From NCBI RefSeq assembly GCF_000813825.1, contig NZ_JWTA01000014.1:62001-126000 (forward strand): 64,000 nt of DNA. Reading direction: 5' to 3'. A program made the translations under genes and the position numbers. Source of the stretch: Chryseobacterium taiwanense. Lineage in GTDB: Bacteria > Bacteroidota > Bacteroidia > Flavobacteriales > Weeksellaceae. Shown piece after piece: positions 1 to 6,015 of the stretch (its first letter is position 1; each line of letters begins with the position of its first letter). The notes beneath the pieces were generated by a model. The model was given only the letters and a program-made list of their open reading frames with translations, did no database searches and was not told the origin of the DNA.

Positions 1-1
1 T

Positions 2-91
2 GAATTAAAACATTTTAATCCTGATGATGAGGTTATTTTGAAAGATATTTCTAGGTATAAGACGGGTCGAAATAGAATGTTTAGGAATTGA
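2..91 (+). CDS. C-terminal end of an unidentified protein (partial)
   Basis: An open frame enters from the left edge and stops at 89-91, giving 29 residues that end in YKTGRNRMFRN. It is too short for a family call. Because an RNA-repair locus follows, an RNA-processing enzyme upstream is possible, but nothing in these residues shows it. The gene ends directly before a dispersed palindromic repeat. Confidence 0.5.
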   Translation, partial: ELKHFNPDDEVILKDISRYKTGRNRMFRN

Positions 92-97
92 GAATTC

Positions 98-182
98 GTC
101 ATTGCGAGGAGTACAACGACGAAGCAATCTCAATGCAAAAATTATGTAATATAAGATTGCTTCACCTTCGGTTCGCAATGAC
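98..182. repeat. Dispersed palindromic repeat, GTCATTGCGAGG type
   Basis: The two arms (GTCATTGCGAGG.. and ..TTCGCAATGAC, with AGCAATCT/AGATTGCT inside) form an imperfect 85-base palindrome. Related copies lie at 8155, 10190, 12346, 15315 and 17356, always between genes, so this is a REP-like mobile or amplified element. Confidence 0.8.
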
Positions 183-210
183 AAAATAAAAAACTATTAA
201 TAAAAAGATT

Positions 211-218
211 TATCTTTG
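211..218 (+). promoter_or_regulatory. Promoter -7 box TATCTTTG
   Basis: Exact match to the Bacteroidota -7 consensus TAnnTTTG. The ATG of the short ORF at 232 lies 13 bases behind it, so any mRNA would have almost no leader. Confidence 0.6.
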
Positions 219-231
219 CACCAATAAAATT

Positions 232-360
232 ATGACAATACAAAGAGCACATATCAGTTTAAATCTATGCGATCGCCCTGTAGTAAAGGGATCGTTCGGG
301 TATGAATGGATGATATTGAATGAGGCGAAATGTGCTTGCTTTGAAAATTATTTACTGTAA
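232..360 (+). other. Small transcript: 42-codon ORF or structured RNA
   Basis: A 42-codon frame (begins MTIQRAHISL, ends FENYLL) lies between a clear promoter box and a terminator at 392-418. The same stretch can fold: AGCACAT pairs with ATGTGCT near its ends, and a GC-rich hairpin around GATCGCCC/GGGATCG lies inside. I cannot decide between a small protein and a non-coding RNA, and I recognise neither. Confidence 0.4.
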
Positions 361-391
361 ACTCGTAAAAATTTAATCAAAATACTGCAGA

Positions 392-418
392 AACGCCTCG
401 ATGATCGGGGCGTTTTTT
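392..418 (+). terminator. Intrinsic terminator
   Basis: GC-rich stem (ACGCCTCGA with TCGGGGCGT) and a run of six T. It closes the small transcript that starts near 225. Confidence 0.8.
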
Positions 419-669
419 GTGTTTTTAGAGCAGAAATTATTTAGAATGAAAAAAAATAACCATAAAAATGAAAATTATTTAATAACAAATGAACAATTAA
501 TAAGAAAATAGAGCGTGATAAGTAACCCGATGAGAGACAGTTATTTAGGTATTTAAGACATCTGCAAAATATTGCGGACGGAAATTCTCAATTCTAAATT
601 TTAATTATAATTAATTGATTTTCAATGATTTAAATGAAAAATAAATTTGCGAGTTAAAAAATTTCATCC

Positions 670-677
670 TTACTTTG
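670..677 (+). promoter_or_regulatory. Probable promoter -7 box TTACTTTG
   Basis: Seven of eight bases match TAnnTTTG. The same variant is used by the regulated promoters at 12474 and 15584, but no copy of their operator precedes it here. Confidence 0.45.
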
Positions 678-745
678 CAACCGAAAATTAAAAGCAACAC
701 GTTTTTAATCATTTCAAAAAACTTTTTTAAAACAAGAAAAATAAA

Positions 746-883
746 ATGAAACAATTACATAACATATCTAATTTATCTTCAAGACAACGCAGTGTAGAAC
801 CGATGGGGCAAGGATATGCTTGTATTATTCTTCTTGATAGTGAATTTGTGGATAAAAGGTGCTTATATAAATGGGTCAGCTAA
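746..883 (+). CDS. Short ORF of unknown function (45 codons)
   Basis: The frame runs from MKQLHNISNL to LYKWVS and lies between a promoter-like box at 670 and a terminator at 908-937, an arrangement parallel to the 232-360 transcript. The composition is not typical of a membrane or toxin peptide. It may be a small protein or only part of a non-coding RNA. Confidence 0.35.
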   Translation: MKQLHNISNLSSRQRSVEPMGQGYACIILLDSEFVDKRCLYKWVS

Positions 884-907
884 TGTAGCGACACGTCAAA
901 ATATATA

Positions 908-937
908 AAGCGCCTCCCGAAAAGAGGTGCTTTTTTT
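908..937 (+). terminator. Intrinsic terminator
   Basis: AAGCGCCTC pairs with GAGGTGCTT across a short loop and is followed by seven T. It separates the small transcript from the tRNA array. Confidence 0.8.
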
Positions 938-945
938 ATGATTAT

Positions 946-1018
946 GGTTTCTTTAGCTTATTTGGTAAAGCGTCGGTTTGTGGCACCGGAGAACAGGGTT
1001 CGATCCCCGGAGATACCC
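946..1018 (+). tRNA. tRNA-His (GTG), degenerate
   Basis: Anticodon loop TTGTGGC gives GTG. The acceptor stem GGTTTCT/AGATACC has a T-T mismatch, one base too many lies before the D stem, and the T stem has an A-G mismatch. C73 fits His, but the usual extra 5' G is not evident. First member of the array; function doubtful. Confidence 0.7.
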
Positions 1019-1024
1019 AAAAAA

Positions 1025-1106
1025 GTGAATAGTCAATGATTAATTTTACTTCGTAAGTGAATTGTTAAAATTGATAAGCAAAGCGGATTGACGATTGCCT
1101 ATTCAC
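1025..1106. repeat. Inter-tRNA repeat, GTGAAT..ATTCAC family, copy 1
   Basis: Imperfect palindrome beginning GTGAATAGTCAAT and ending CCTATTCAC, with an internal TTCGTAAGTGAATT / GCAAAGCGGATTGAC core. Six copies separate tRNAs in this array, so the repeat probably took part in its expansion. Confidence 0.75.
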
Positions 1107-1117
1107 AAATTAAAAAT

Positions 1118-1191
1118 AATCTCATAGCTCAATTGGTTGGAGCATCGGTCTGATACGCCGAAGGTTGAAGGTTCGAGTCCTTCTGGGATTA
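1118..1191 (+). tRNA. tRNA-Ile (GAT)
   Basis: Anticodon loop CTGATAC gives GAT. The acceptor AATCTCA/TGGGATT pairs fully (one G-T) but starts with A1-U72, which is unusual. D and T arms are normal. CCA is not encoded. The Lys gene at 1277 uses the same acceptor sequence. Confidence 0.85.
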
Positions 1192-1199
1192 CAAAAAAT

Positions 1200-1270
1200 G
1201 AATGGTGAATTTTGTTTCACAAGTGAATTTAAAATTAACAAGCAAAGCAAGTTGACAATTCACCGTTCAC
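1200..1270. repeat. Inter-tRNA repeat, copy 2
   Basis: Same family as 1025-1106, slightly shorter, lying exactly between the Ile and Lys genes. Confidence 0.7.
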
Positions 1271-1276
1271 AAATAA

Positions 1277-1350
1277 AATCTCATGGCTCAAATGGTTAGA
1301 GCACCGATCTTTTAAATCGGGGGTTGAAAGTTCGAATCTTTCTGGGATTA
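1277..1350 (+). tRNA. tRNA-Lys (TTT)
   Basis: Stem CCGAT/ATCGG with loop CTTTTAA gives TTT. Acceptor AATCTCA/TGGGATT is identical to the Ile gene at 1118, indicating local duplication or conversion. Confidence 0.85.
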
Positions 1351-1354
1351 CAAT

Positions 1355-1428
1355 GGTCTCGTAACTCAACTGAATAGAGTATGGGTTTTCTAAACCCACA
1401 GTTACAGGTTTGAATCCTGTCGAGATCA
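1355..1428 (+). tRNA. tRNA-Arg (TCT)
   Basis: Stem TGGGT/ACCCA with loop TTTCTAA gives TCT. Acceptor GGTCTCG/CGAGATC pairs with a single G-T. Cloverleaf complete. Confidence 0.88.
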
Positions 1429-1433
1429 CAAAA

Positions 1434-1505
1434 GGTCTATTGAGGTAATGGCTAACCTTCCTGACTGTCGCTCAGGCACTGCGAGTTCGATTCTCGCATA
1501 GACCG
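1434..1505 (+). tRNA. tRNA-Asp (GTC)
   Basis: Stem CCTGA/TCAGG with loop CTGTCGC gives GTC. Acceptor GGTCTAT/ATAGACC is perfect; discriminator G as expected for Asp. Only five bases follow the Arg gene. Confidence 0.9.
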
Positions 1506-1573
1506 CAAAGATTCACGGAAAATTTCGGATCCGACTGTCTCTCGGAGAAGATTTTTAAAGTGAATCTGCAAAA

Positions 1574-1645
1574 CTGGAAAGATAACGGTGGTTGTTTACC
1601 CGTCTTGGACGCGGGAGGTCGCAAGTTCGAATCTTGCTTTCCAGA
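1574..1645 (+). tRNA. tRNA-Pro (TGG), odd D arm
   Basis: Stem CCCGT/GCGGG with loop CTTGGAC gives TGG. Acceptor CTGGAAA/TTTCCAG is perfect. The D stem can be drawn only with a bulge, so the core fold is weaker than usual. Confidence 0.8.
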
Positions 1646-1651
1646 CAATTT

Positions 1652-1724
1652 GCTCCATTCGTCTAATGGTTTAGGACGGCTGCCTTTCGAGCAGTAGATA
1701 AGAGTTCGATTCTCTTATGGAGTG
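1652..1724 (+). tRNA. tRNA-Glu (TTC), copy 1
   Basis: Loop CTTTCGA gives TTC; acceptor GCTCCAT/ATGGAGT ends in a G-T pair. A second Glu gene of the same type follows at 2854. Confidence 0.85.
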
Positions 1725-1731
1725 CAAAAAT

Positions 1732-1795
1732 GTGAATAGTCAATAGTGAATTTTAAAAATTGACAAGCAAAGCGGATTGACGATTTACTATTCAT
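1732..1795. repeat. Inter-tRNA repeat, copy 3
   Basis: Shortened member of the GTGAAT..ATTCAC family between the Glu and Met genes. Confidence 0.65.
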
Positions 1796-1807
1796 CAAAT
1801 TAAAAAC

Positions 1808-1880
1808 GATTTCGTAGCTCAATGGTTAGAGTATCGGTTTCATAAGCCGAAGGTTGAAGGTTCGAGTCCTTCCGAAATTA
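1808..1880 (+). tRNA. tRNA with CAT anticodon (Met or Ile2)
   Basis: Loop TTCATAA gives CAT. Acceptor GATTTCG/CGAAATT pairs with one G-T at the end. Initiator, elongator and lysidine-modified Ile2 forms cannot be separated here; the lack of a C1-A72 mismatch argues against the initiator. Confidence 0.82.
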
Positions 1881-1888
1881 CAAGAAAA

Positions 1889-1969
1889 GTGAATGGTCAA
1901 TAATGAATTTTATTTCATAAGTGAATTTAAAAATTGACAAGTAAAACGAATTGACAATTCACTATTCAC
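1889..1969. repeat. Inter-tRNA repeat, copy 4
   Basis: Same family, directly after the CAT tRNA. Confidence 0.7.
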
Positions 1970-1996
1970 ACTAAGTTAATTGTTTCAAAAGAGAAA

Positions 1997-2067
1997 AAGA
2001 AAAGGTTTGTCGAGAGCAGAAGATCTTTACGCCAAAAACACGATATAATATAGACAGGCTTTTTCTT
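1997..2067 (+). ncRNA. Hairpin RNA family (GCGCAGAAG type), copy 1
   Basis: A 15-bp stem pairs 1997-2011 with 2053-2067 (several G-T pairs) and closes the loop segment GAGAGCAGAAGATCTTTACG. The stem sequence differs between copies while pairing is kept, and the loop segment is conserved, as expected for a structured RNA. The T-rich 3' strand could serve as a terminator. Rfam models Flavo-1 and 6S-Flavo would be natural comparisons; I cannot confirm either. Confidence 0.6.
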
Positions 2068-2136
2068 AACTCACTTTGAGGCTGGAAGATTGAAGATGGA
2101 TGATGGAAGTTTTAAACATAATATAAATTTTTAGGT

Positions 2137-2201
2137 AAAATAAAGTTTGTCAAAGCGCAGGAGTTCTTATATCAAATAAAAATTAAGACAGGCTTTATTT
2201 T
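2137..2201 (+). ncRNA. Hairpin RNA family, copy 2
   Basis: AAAATAAAG + TTTGTC (2137-2151) pairs over 15 bp with 2187-2201. The loop begins AAAGCGCAGGAGTTCTTATA, a divergent form of the conserved GCGCAGAAG(A/T)TCTT segment. Confidence 0.6.
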
Positions 2202-2291
2202 TTATTAGAAGTTAGATTTTAGAGATTAGAATTTAGAGATGTAATGTTATCTAAAAACTATCAACAATCAACCAACAACTAAAATAAAAAC

Positions 2292-2422
2292 GATGGTTCG
2301 CCGAAGTGGAAGAGTCGGGGCGGTCTGCAAAACCGTTGCGTAAGCTGAGTGAGTTTGAAATGTTAAACATTCGTGAATTCAAAATAAAAAATAAAATGGT
2401 TATGAACAATCTCATAACCATC
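2292..2422 (+). pseudogene. Interrupted tRNA-Cys (GCA)-like sequence on a Tyr-like body
   Basis: The 5' part (acceptor GATGGTT, D region, anticodon stem GCGGT/ACCGT with loop CTGCAAA = GCA) matches the Tyr gene at 2601 in its D arm and long-variable-arm start. The T arm has decayed. A segment AACCATC that would complete the acceptor occurs only at 2416-2422, behind a perfect 10-bp hairpin (ATGGTTATGA/TCATAACCAT). Either a broken tRNA or a tRNA-like RNA with an insertion. Confidence 0.45.
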
Positions 2423-2449
2423 TCAAATAACTAAAATGAGATTAGTTCC

Positions 2450-2527
2450 GAAGAAAAAGAAAAAGTTTGTCGAGCGCAGAAGTTCTTATATCAAACTAAA
2501 AATAAAAGACAGGCTTTATTTTTCTTC
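2450..2527 (+). ncRNA. Hairpin RNA family, copy 3
   Basis: Two stacked helices: GAAGAAAAA with TTTTTCTTC, and AAAGTTTGTC with GACAGGCTTT. They enclose GAGCGCAGAAGTTCTTATAT, the conserved segment of this family. Confidence 0.65.
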
Positions 2528-2600
2528 ACAAGAAAGAAATTAGATGTTAAAAATAGGAGGTTAGAAGTATAGTATTATCCAAAAACTAACAACCAAAAAA

Positions 2601-2684
2601 GGAAGTACGCCGAAGTTGGAGAGTCGGGGCAGACTGTAAATCTGTTGCTTCATTGCTGAGTAGGTCCGAATCCTACTACTTCCA
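2601..2684 (+). tRNA. tRNA-Tyr (GTA)
   Basis: Class II tRNA with perfect acceptor GGAAGTA/TACTTCC, loop CTGTAAA (GTA), long variable arm and A73. Unlike its neighbours it is followed by an encoded CCA (2685-2687). Confidence 0.9.
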
Positions 2685-2688
2685 CCAA

Positions 2689-2759
2689 CCGCTGATAATG
2701 TAATGGCAGCATGCAGGAAATGTACTCTTGTTGTTCAGGTTCGACTCCTGGTCAGTAGT
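2689..2759 (+). tRNA. tRNA-Thr (TGT)
   Basis: Loop AATGTAC in stem CAGGA/TCTTG gives TGT. The acceptor CCGCTGA/TCAGTAG has a C-A mismatch at the second pair. D and T arms are acceptable. Confidence 0.75.
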
Positions 2760-2774
2760 CAAAGAAGTGAAATG

Positions 2775-2845
2775 TGAATAGTGAATTTACTTCGCAAGTG
2801 AATTTTAAAATTGACAGCAAAGCAAATTGACAATTCAGAATTCAC
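2775..2845. repeat. Inter-tRNA repeat, copy 5
   Basis: GTGAATAGTGAATTT..AATTCAGAATTCAC, same family, before the second Glu gene. Confidence 0.7.
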
Positions 2846-2853
2846 ACAAAAAT

Positions 2854-2926
2854 GCTCTATTCGTCTAACGGTTCAGGACGCCTGCCTTTCGAGCAGAAAA
2901 CAAGGGTTCGATTCCCTTATAGAGTA
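2854..2926 (+). tRNA. tRNA-Glu (TTC), copy 2
   Basis: Same anticodon loop CTTTCGA as copy 1, acceptor GCTCTAT/ATAGAGT, T stem AAGGG/CCCTT. The outer anticodon-stem pair is a C-A mismatch. Diverged duplicate of 1652-1724. Confidence 0.82.
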
Positions 2927-2943
2927 CTAGATTTAAATGGAAA

Positions 2944-3019
2944 GGGAAAAGTTTGTCGAGCGCAGAAGATCTTTACGAATATAACAGGCATAGTTTATAA
3001 ATATAGACAAGCTTTTCTC
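2944..3019 (+). ncRNA. Hairpin RNA family, copy 4
   Basis: GGGAAAAGTTTGTC (2944-2957) pairs over 14 bp with 3006-3019. Loop segment GAGCGCAGAAGATCTTTACG is nearly identical to copy 1. Confidence 0.65.
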
Positions 3020-3037
3020 AGACCTAATTTTTTATAA

Positions 3038-3113
3038 ATGATGGATGATAAATTATAATTGATGAAAGTATTATGTTTTTAAATCATTTATCTCTAATCA
3101 ATTATTATTTATA
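3038..3113. repeat. GATGATAAAT..ATTTATC repeat, copy 1
   Basis: Imperfect AT-rich palindrome; further copies at 3283-3350 and 3436-3510, each between tRNA genes. Confidence 0.55.
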
Positions 3114-3121
3114 AAAAATTC

Positions 3122-3195
3122 GCGGGAATGGTGGAAATGGTAGACACACTTGATTTAGGCTCAAGGTTTTGGGGGTTCGGATCCCTCTTTCCGTA
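3122..3195 (+). tRNA. tRNA-Leu (TAG) without the long variable arm
   Basis: Leu-type D arm, loop TTTAGGC in stem CTTGA/TCAAG (TAG) and acceptor GCGGGAA/TTTCCGT. Leucine tRNAs are class II, but only GTTTT separates the anticodon and T stems, so the variable arm is missing. The T loop TTCGGAT is also non-standard. Confidence 0.78.
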
Positions 3196-3202
3196 CAAAA
3201 TT

Positions 3203-3276
3203 GCCTCTCTATTCCAATTGGCAGAGAAAACGGCTTTAAACCCCGTAAAGTCCCAGTTCGAATCTGGGGAGAGGTA
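3203..3276 (+). tRNA. tRNA with TAA anticodon (Leu), class I shape
   Basis: Acceptor GCCTCTC/GAGAGGT and T arm CCCAG/CTGGG pair well. The anticodon loop TTTAAAC gives TAA, with a C-C mismatch in the stem and a poor D stem. It also has only a 5-base variable loop, unusual for Leu. Confidence 0.7.
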
Positions 3277-3282
3277 CAAATT

Positions 3283-3350
3283 ATAATTGATAAATCATCA
3301 ATGATAAAAGTAACAATGGTATCATTTATAACTTATCAATTATAATCCAT
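3283..3350. repeat. GATGATAAAT..ATTTATC repeat, copy 2
   Basis: Arms AATTGATAA.. and ..TTATCAATT flank a short AT-rich centre between the TAA and Phe genes. Confidence 0.55.
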
Positions 3351-3356
3351 AAACAA

Positions 3357-3429
3357 GGAAGAGTAGTGTAGCAGGTCTGCACGTTAGTCTGAAAAACTAA
3401 AGGTACAGGTTCGATTCCTGTCTGTTCCA
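3357..3429 (+). tRNA. tRNA-Phe (GAA)
   Basis: Stem TTAGT/ACTAA with loop CTGAAAA gives GAA. Acceptor GGAAGAG/CTGTTCC contains a G-G mismatch. Other arms are normal. Confidence 0.82.
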
Positions 3430-3435
3430 CAGAAA

Positions 3436-3510
3436 TATAGTTGATAAGTCATCAATGATAAATGATTAACCCCAAAAAATAAAATCACTCATCATTTATC
3501 AATTATAATT
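3436..3510. repeat. GATGATAAAT..ATTTATC repeat, copy 3
   Basis: TTGATAAGTCATCAATGATAA paired in part with the downstream ATCATTTATCAATTATAA; lies between Phe and Gln genes. Confidence 0.55.
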
Positions 3511-3514
3511 AAAC

Positions 3515-3587
3515 TGATTCATAGTGTAATTGGTCAGCACACAAGACTTTGACTCTTGTTGTTCAGGTTCGAGTCCTGATGAATCAA
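3515..3587 (+). tRNA. tRNA-Gln (TTG)
   Basis: Stem CAAGA/TCTTG with loop CTTTGAC gives TTG; acceptor TGATTCA/TGAATCA is perfect; T stem TCAGG/CCTGA. Confidence 0.88.
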
Positions 3588-3596
3588 CAAAAAATT

Positions 3597-3667
3597 GCTT
3601 CGATGGTGTAATGGTAGCATCTCAGTCTCCAAAACTGATGGTATTGGTTCGGGTCCAATTCGTAGCG
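3597..3667 (+). tRNA. tRNA-Trp (CCA)
   Basis: Stem TCAGT/ACTGA with loop CTCCAAA gives CCA. Acceptor GCTTCGA/TCGTAGC has a T-T mismatch at the fourth pair; the T loop TTCGGGT is slightly unusual. Last tRNA of the array. Confidence 0.82.
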
Positions 3668-3674
3668 CAAGAAA

Positions 3675-3750
3675 GTGAATGGTCAATCGTGAATTTTGTT
3701 TCACAAATAAATTGAAAAAAATTGACAAGCAAAGCGAATTGACTATTCAC
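3675..3750. repeat. Inter-tRNA repeat, copy 6
   Basis: Closes the tRNA array: GTGAATGGTCAAT..GACTATTCAC, same family as 1025-1106. Confidence 0.7.
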
Positions 3751-3802
3751 AATTGACATAATAATTAATAAAAATTTAGACAAAACAAAACATGTAGAAA
3801 AA

Positions 3803-4288
3803 ATGGAAACGCAACAACAAACATGGCAGAACATGACGGGAAAAATTTTCCAACATTCTATCACACAGTTGGTAGAAGAAGCCATCATCCGCGAACAGGC
3901 AAATGGACATCGACTGAAAGTATGTGTGGGTTCAGATTCCCACGTTTATGGTGATGCCATTAATTATGCTACGGCAGTTGTCTTTATTCGTGAGGGAAAA
4001 GGAGCGTTTACCTTTATCAGAAAAGAAAGAGAAATACAGAGTATCAGTATCAAAGAGCGTATGCTGAACGAGGTGAACAAATCCGTGGAAATCGCTTATG
4101 CAATTTGCTCTATTCTGGAAACTTATGATGTGGAAATGGAGGTACACGCAGACATTAACACCGACCCGGATTTCAAATCCAACGTCGCTTTAAGAGACGC
4201 AATGGGTTATATTCTGGGAATGGGATATGTTTTTAAAGCAAAACCTTACGCATTTGCAAGTTCAAATTGTGCTGATATGATGGTGTGA
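3803..4288 (+). CDS. RNase H-fold YkuK-family protein
   Basis: 161 residues. Acid motif CVGSDSH at 41-47 and HADIN at 115-119, with the typical C-terminal KPYAFASSNCAD, fit the YkuK/DUF458 family of predicted RNase H-like nucleases. The aspartates (45, 116) are the likely metal ligands. First gene of a co-directional cluster of RNA-processing enzymes. No copy of the operator that controls the later promoters lies upstream. The substrate is not known for the family; an RNA or RNA-DNA target is inferred from fold and context. Confidence 0.85.
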   Translation: METQQQTWQNMTGKIFQHSITQLVEEAIIREQANGHRLKVCVGSDSHVYGDAINYATAVVFIREGKGAFTFIRKEREIQSISIKERMLNEVNKSVEIAYAICSILETYDVEMEVHADINTDPDFKSNVALRDAMGYILGMGYVFKAKPYAFASSNCADMMV

Positions 4289-4295
4289 TAAATTT

Positions 4296-4375
4296 AGCTG
4301 GAAGTGGGATGTAGGAAGATGGAAGTTTTTTGAAAACGTAAATTAGTTTCCTTCATCCAGCTTCTAGCCTCCATC
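4296..4375. repeat. GGAAG-rich palindromic repeat, copy 1
   Basis: AGCTGGAAG..GGAAGATGGAAG against ..CTTCATCCAGCTTC..CCTCCATC. Related copies at 11621-11699 and, partly, at 24104-24135. Confidence 0.6.
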
Positions 4376-4389
4376 TAAAAAATAAAACA

Positions 4390-5202
4390 ATGAAAACAAT
4401 TTTAATCATCAACGGAGAAAAATATTGGAAAGATTATTTCGGAGGATTTAATGTGGTTCAGAAAAAAGTTCAGACCTCTGAATTTATCGTGAAAGATTCC
4501 GAATTGTATGTGATTGATGCAGATGGAGCCTGCAAACCTGATGTGATTTTTTGGAGATTGGGAGCAATAAATCCTGAAGCAAAACACAGAAATATTTTAG
4601 AATTAATTGAATATTCTGGAGTTCCTTGTGTGAATTCAGCTTCAACATTACTAATGGGTTACGAAAGATTATCAATGTTAAATCGATTGAAAAAACTGGG
4701 ATTGCCTGTTGTTGATTTTAATGTAGCAACGAACATAACTCAATTGAAAAATCTGGAAATGCAATTTCCTTTCGTAGTTAAAGTTGGAAATCATCACGGT
4801 GGATACGGAAAAAGTTTGGTTTCGAACGAAGAACAATGGGAAGAACTGAAAGATTTACTTTTCATCCACCAAGATTATGTGACGACCGAGAAATTTATTA
4901 ATTATAAATATGACATTCGTTATTTGGCTATCAATAATAAAGTTTGGGCGATGAAAAGAAAAGGCAAATATTGGAAAGCCAATTCTTTAACTCAAGAATA
5001 TCAAATCATTGAACCTGAAAAAGAATGGGTGGAAAAAGTAAAGCTGTTACAGGAAAACATCAAAGCAGATATTGTTGCGATAGATGTTCTGGAAGCAGAA
5101 AAAGGAGAAAAAGTGATTTTAGAATACAACGATATTCCCGGACTTTCAGGATTTCCTGAAGATGCAAAACTGGAATTGGCGAGTATTGTAAAAAGTAAAT
5201 AA
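4390..5202 (+). CDS. ATP-grasp ligase, RimK-like
   Basis: 270 residues. The ATP-grasp core is visible as PFVVKVGNHHGGYGK (127-141, Lys131 and glycine-rich loop), DIRYL near 175 and the metal-binding ILEYNDIPG near 243-251. Such enzymes join a carboxylate to an amine or thiol using ATP; many modify peptides or proteins. The substrate cannot be read from sequence. A second, different ATP-grasp gene follows after 24 bases, suggesting joint action. ATP-grasp ligases are recurrent partners in RNA-repair and Ter-type stress clusters. Confidence 0.85.
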   Translation: MKTILIINGEKYWKDYFGGFNVVQKKVQTSEFIVKDSELYVIDADGACKPDVIFWRLGAINPEAKHRNILELIEYSGVPCVNSASTLLMGYERLSMLNRLKKLGLPVVDFNVATNITQLKNLEMQFPFVVKVGNHHGGYGKSLVSNEEQWEELKDLLFIHQDYVTTEKFINYKYDIRYLAINNKVWAMKRKGKYWKANSLTQEYQIIEPEKEWVEKVKLLQENIKADIVAIDVLEAEKGEKVILEYNDIPGLSGFPEDAKLELASIVKSK

Positions 5203-5226
5203 AAAGAACCTTAAAAACTAGTAAAC

Positions 5227-6003
5227 ATGTATTTTTTAGTTCAGGCAAATGTATATTTAGATCCCGATCATTACAAGATTTTTGATGCTTTGGAAGAATT
5301 AAATATCGATTACAGTGTAATTAATATTCCTCCAACCGCAGAAAAAATCGATTTCGAAACAGACAGAAAAGATGTTTTCGTGTATGGTTCGGTGACGATT
5401 GCAAGATTGGTAAAACAAAATGCAGATTGGTTTCCTGGTTCTTTTTACGGAGGTAATCATTTGTATGAGGTATATTCCAAATATTATGGTAAAAACCTTT
5501 TGAATCATAACGTTTCCGTACATAAAATTTCAGAGGATTTGATTTGGAAAAAAGGTGAAATTAAATTCATCAAACCTTACAATGAAGCGAAAATTTTTAC
5601 AGGAAAAGTTTTCAACGAAACGGAATGGAAAGATTTTGTTTTTGAAGCTTTGGAAAATCAAACCAACAGAATTACGGAAGATTCTTTAGTTCAAATTTCT
5701 GAAGCAAAACGAACGATTAAAGAAGCAAGGCTTTGGATTGTTGGCGGACAAATTATCGATGCGGGATATTATAAATTTAATGATAATGCTCCTTTCGAAG
5801 AAAAAGTTTCAGAAGATGGTTTGAATTTCGCCAATGAAATGATTGAAGTTTTCAACCTGGAAGAAGCTTTTGTAATGGATATTTGTTTAACTGATGAAGG
5901 CTGGAAAATTGTTGAAATAAATTGCATCAACAGTTCCGGATTTTATCCAAATACAAACGTGAAAAGTATTATCAAAGCTTTGAATATTTACTTTTCAAAT
6001 TAA
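5227..6003 (+). CDS. ATP-grasp protein of the R2K type
   Basis: 258 residues. FIKP at 114-117 followed by KIFTGKVF at 122-129, an EARLWIVGGQ segment near 168 and the C-terminal IVEINCINSSGFY match the R2K clade of ATP-grasp enzymes, which replaces usual ATP-grasp residues with its own set. Members are found with Ter-type stress genes and RNA-repair genes; a Ter operon lies 21 kb downstream. Predicted cytosolic peptide or protein ligase; target unknown. Tightly packed between the first ATP-grasp gene and the receiver-like gene. Confidence 0.8.
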   Translation: MYFLVQANVYLDPDHYKIFDALEELNIDYSVINIPPTAEKIDFETDRKDVFVYGSVTIARLVKQNADWFPGSFYGGNHLYEVYSKYYGKNLLNHNVSVHKISEDLIWKKGEIKFIKPYNEAKIFTGKVFNETEWKDFVFEALENQTNRITEDSLVQISEAKRTIKEARLWIVGGQIIDAGYYKFNDNAPFEEKVSEDGLNFANEMIEVFNLEEAFVMDICLTDEGWKIVEINCINSSGFYPNTNVKSIIKALNIYFSN

Positions 6004-6015
6004 AAAAATAAACCA

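Noticed and set aside
562-578. Operator-like CTGCAAAATATTGCGGA upstream of the second small transcript
   Set aside because: Four consensus bases differ, the left half-site is lost, and no -7 box lies at the right distance.
2852-3037. Open frame over the second Glu tRNA and hairpin RNA copy 4
   Set aside because: It is read straight through a tRNA gene and a structured RNA; the codons are those RNAs' bases. The same holds for frames over 1235-1429, 3530-3715 and 3534-3728.
3203-3276. Ochre suppressor tRNA
   Set aside because: The 7-base loop TTTAAAC centres on TAA as the anticodon, which reads the Leu codon TTA. A TTA anticodon would need a shifted loop that breaks the stem further.
946-3667. 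Prophage or integrative element carrying the tRNAs
   Set aside because: Phage-like tRNA arrays prompted the idea, but no integrase, structural or replication genes and no attachment-site duplication are visible in the window.
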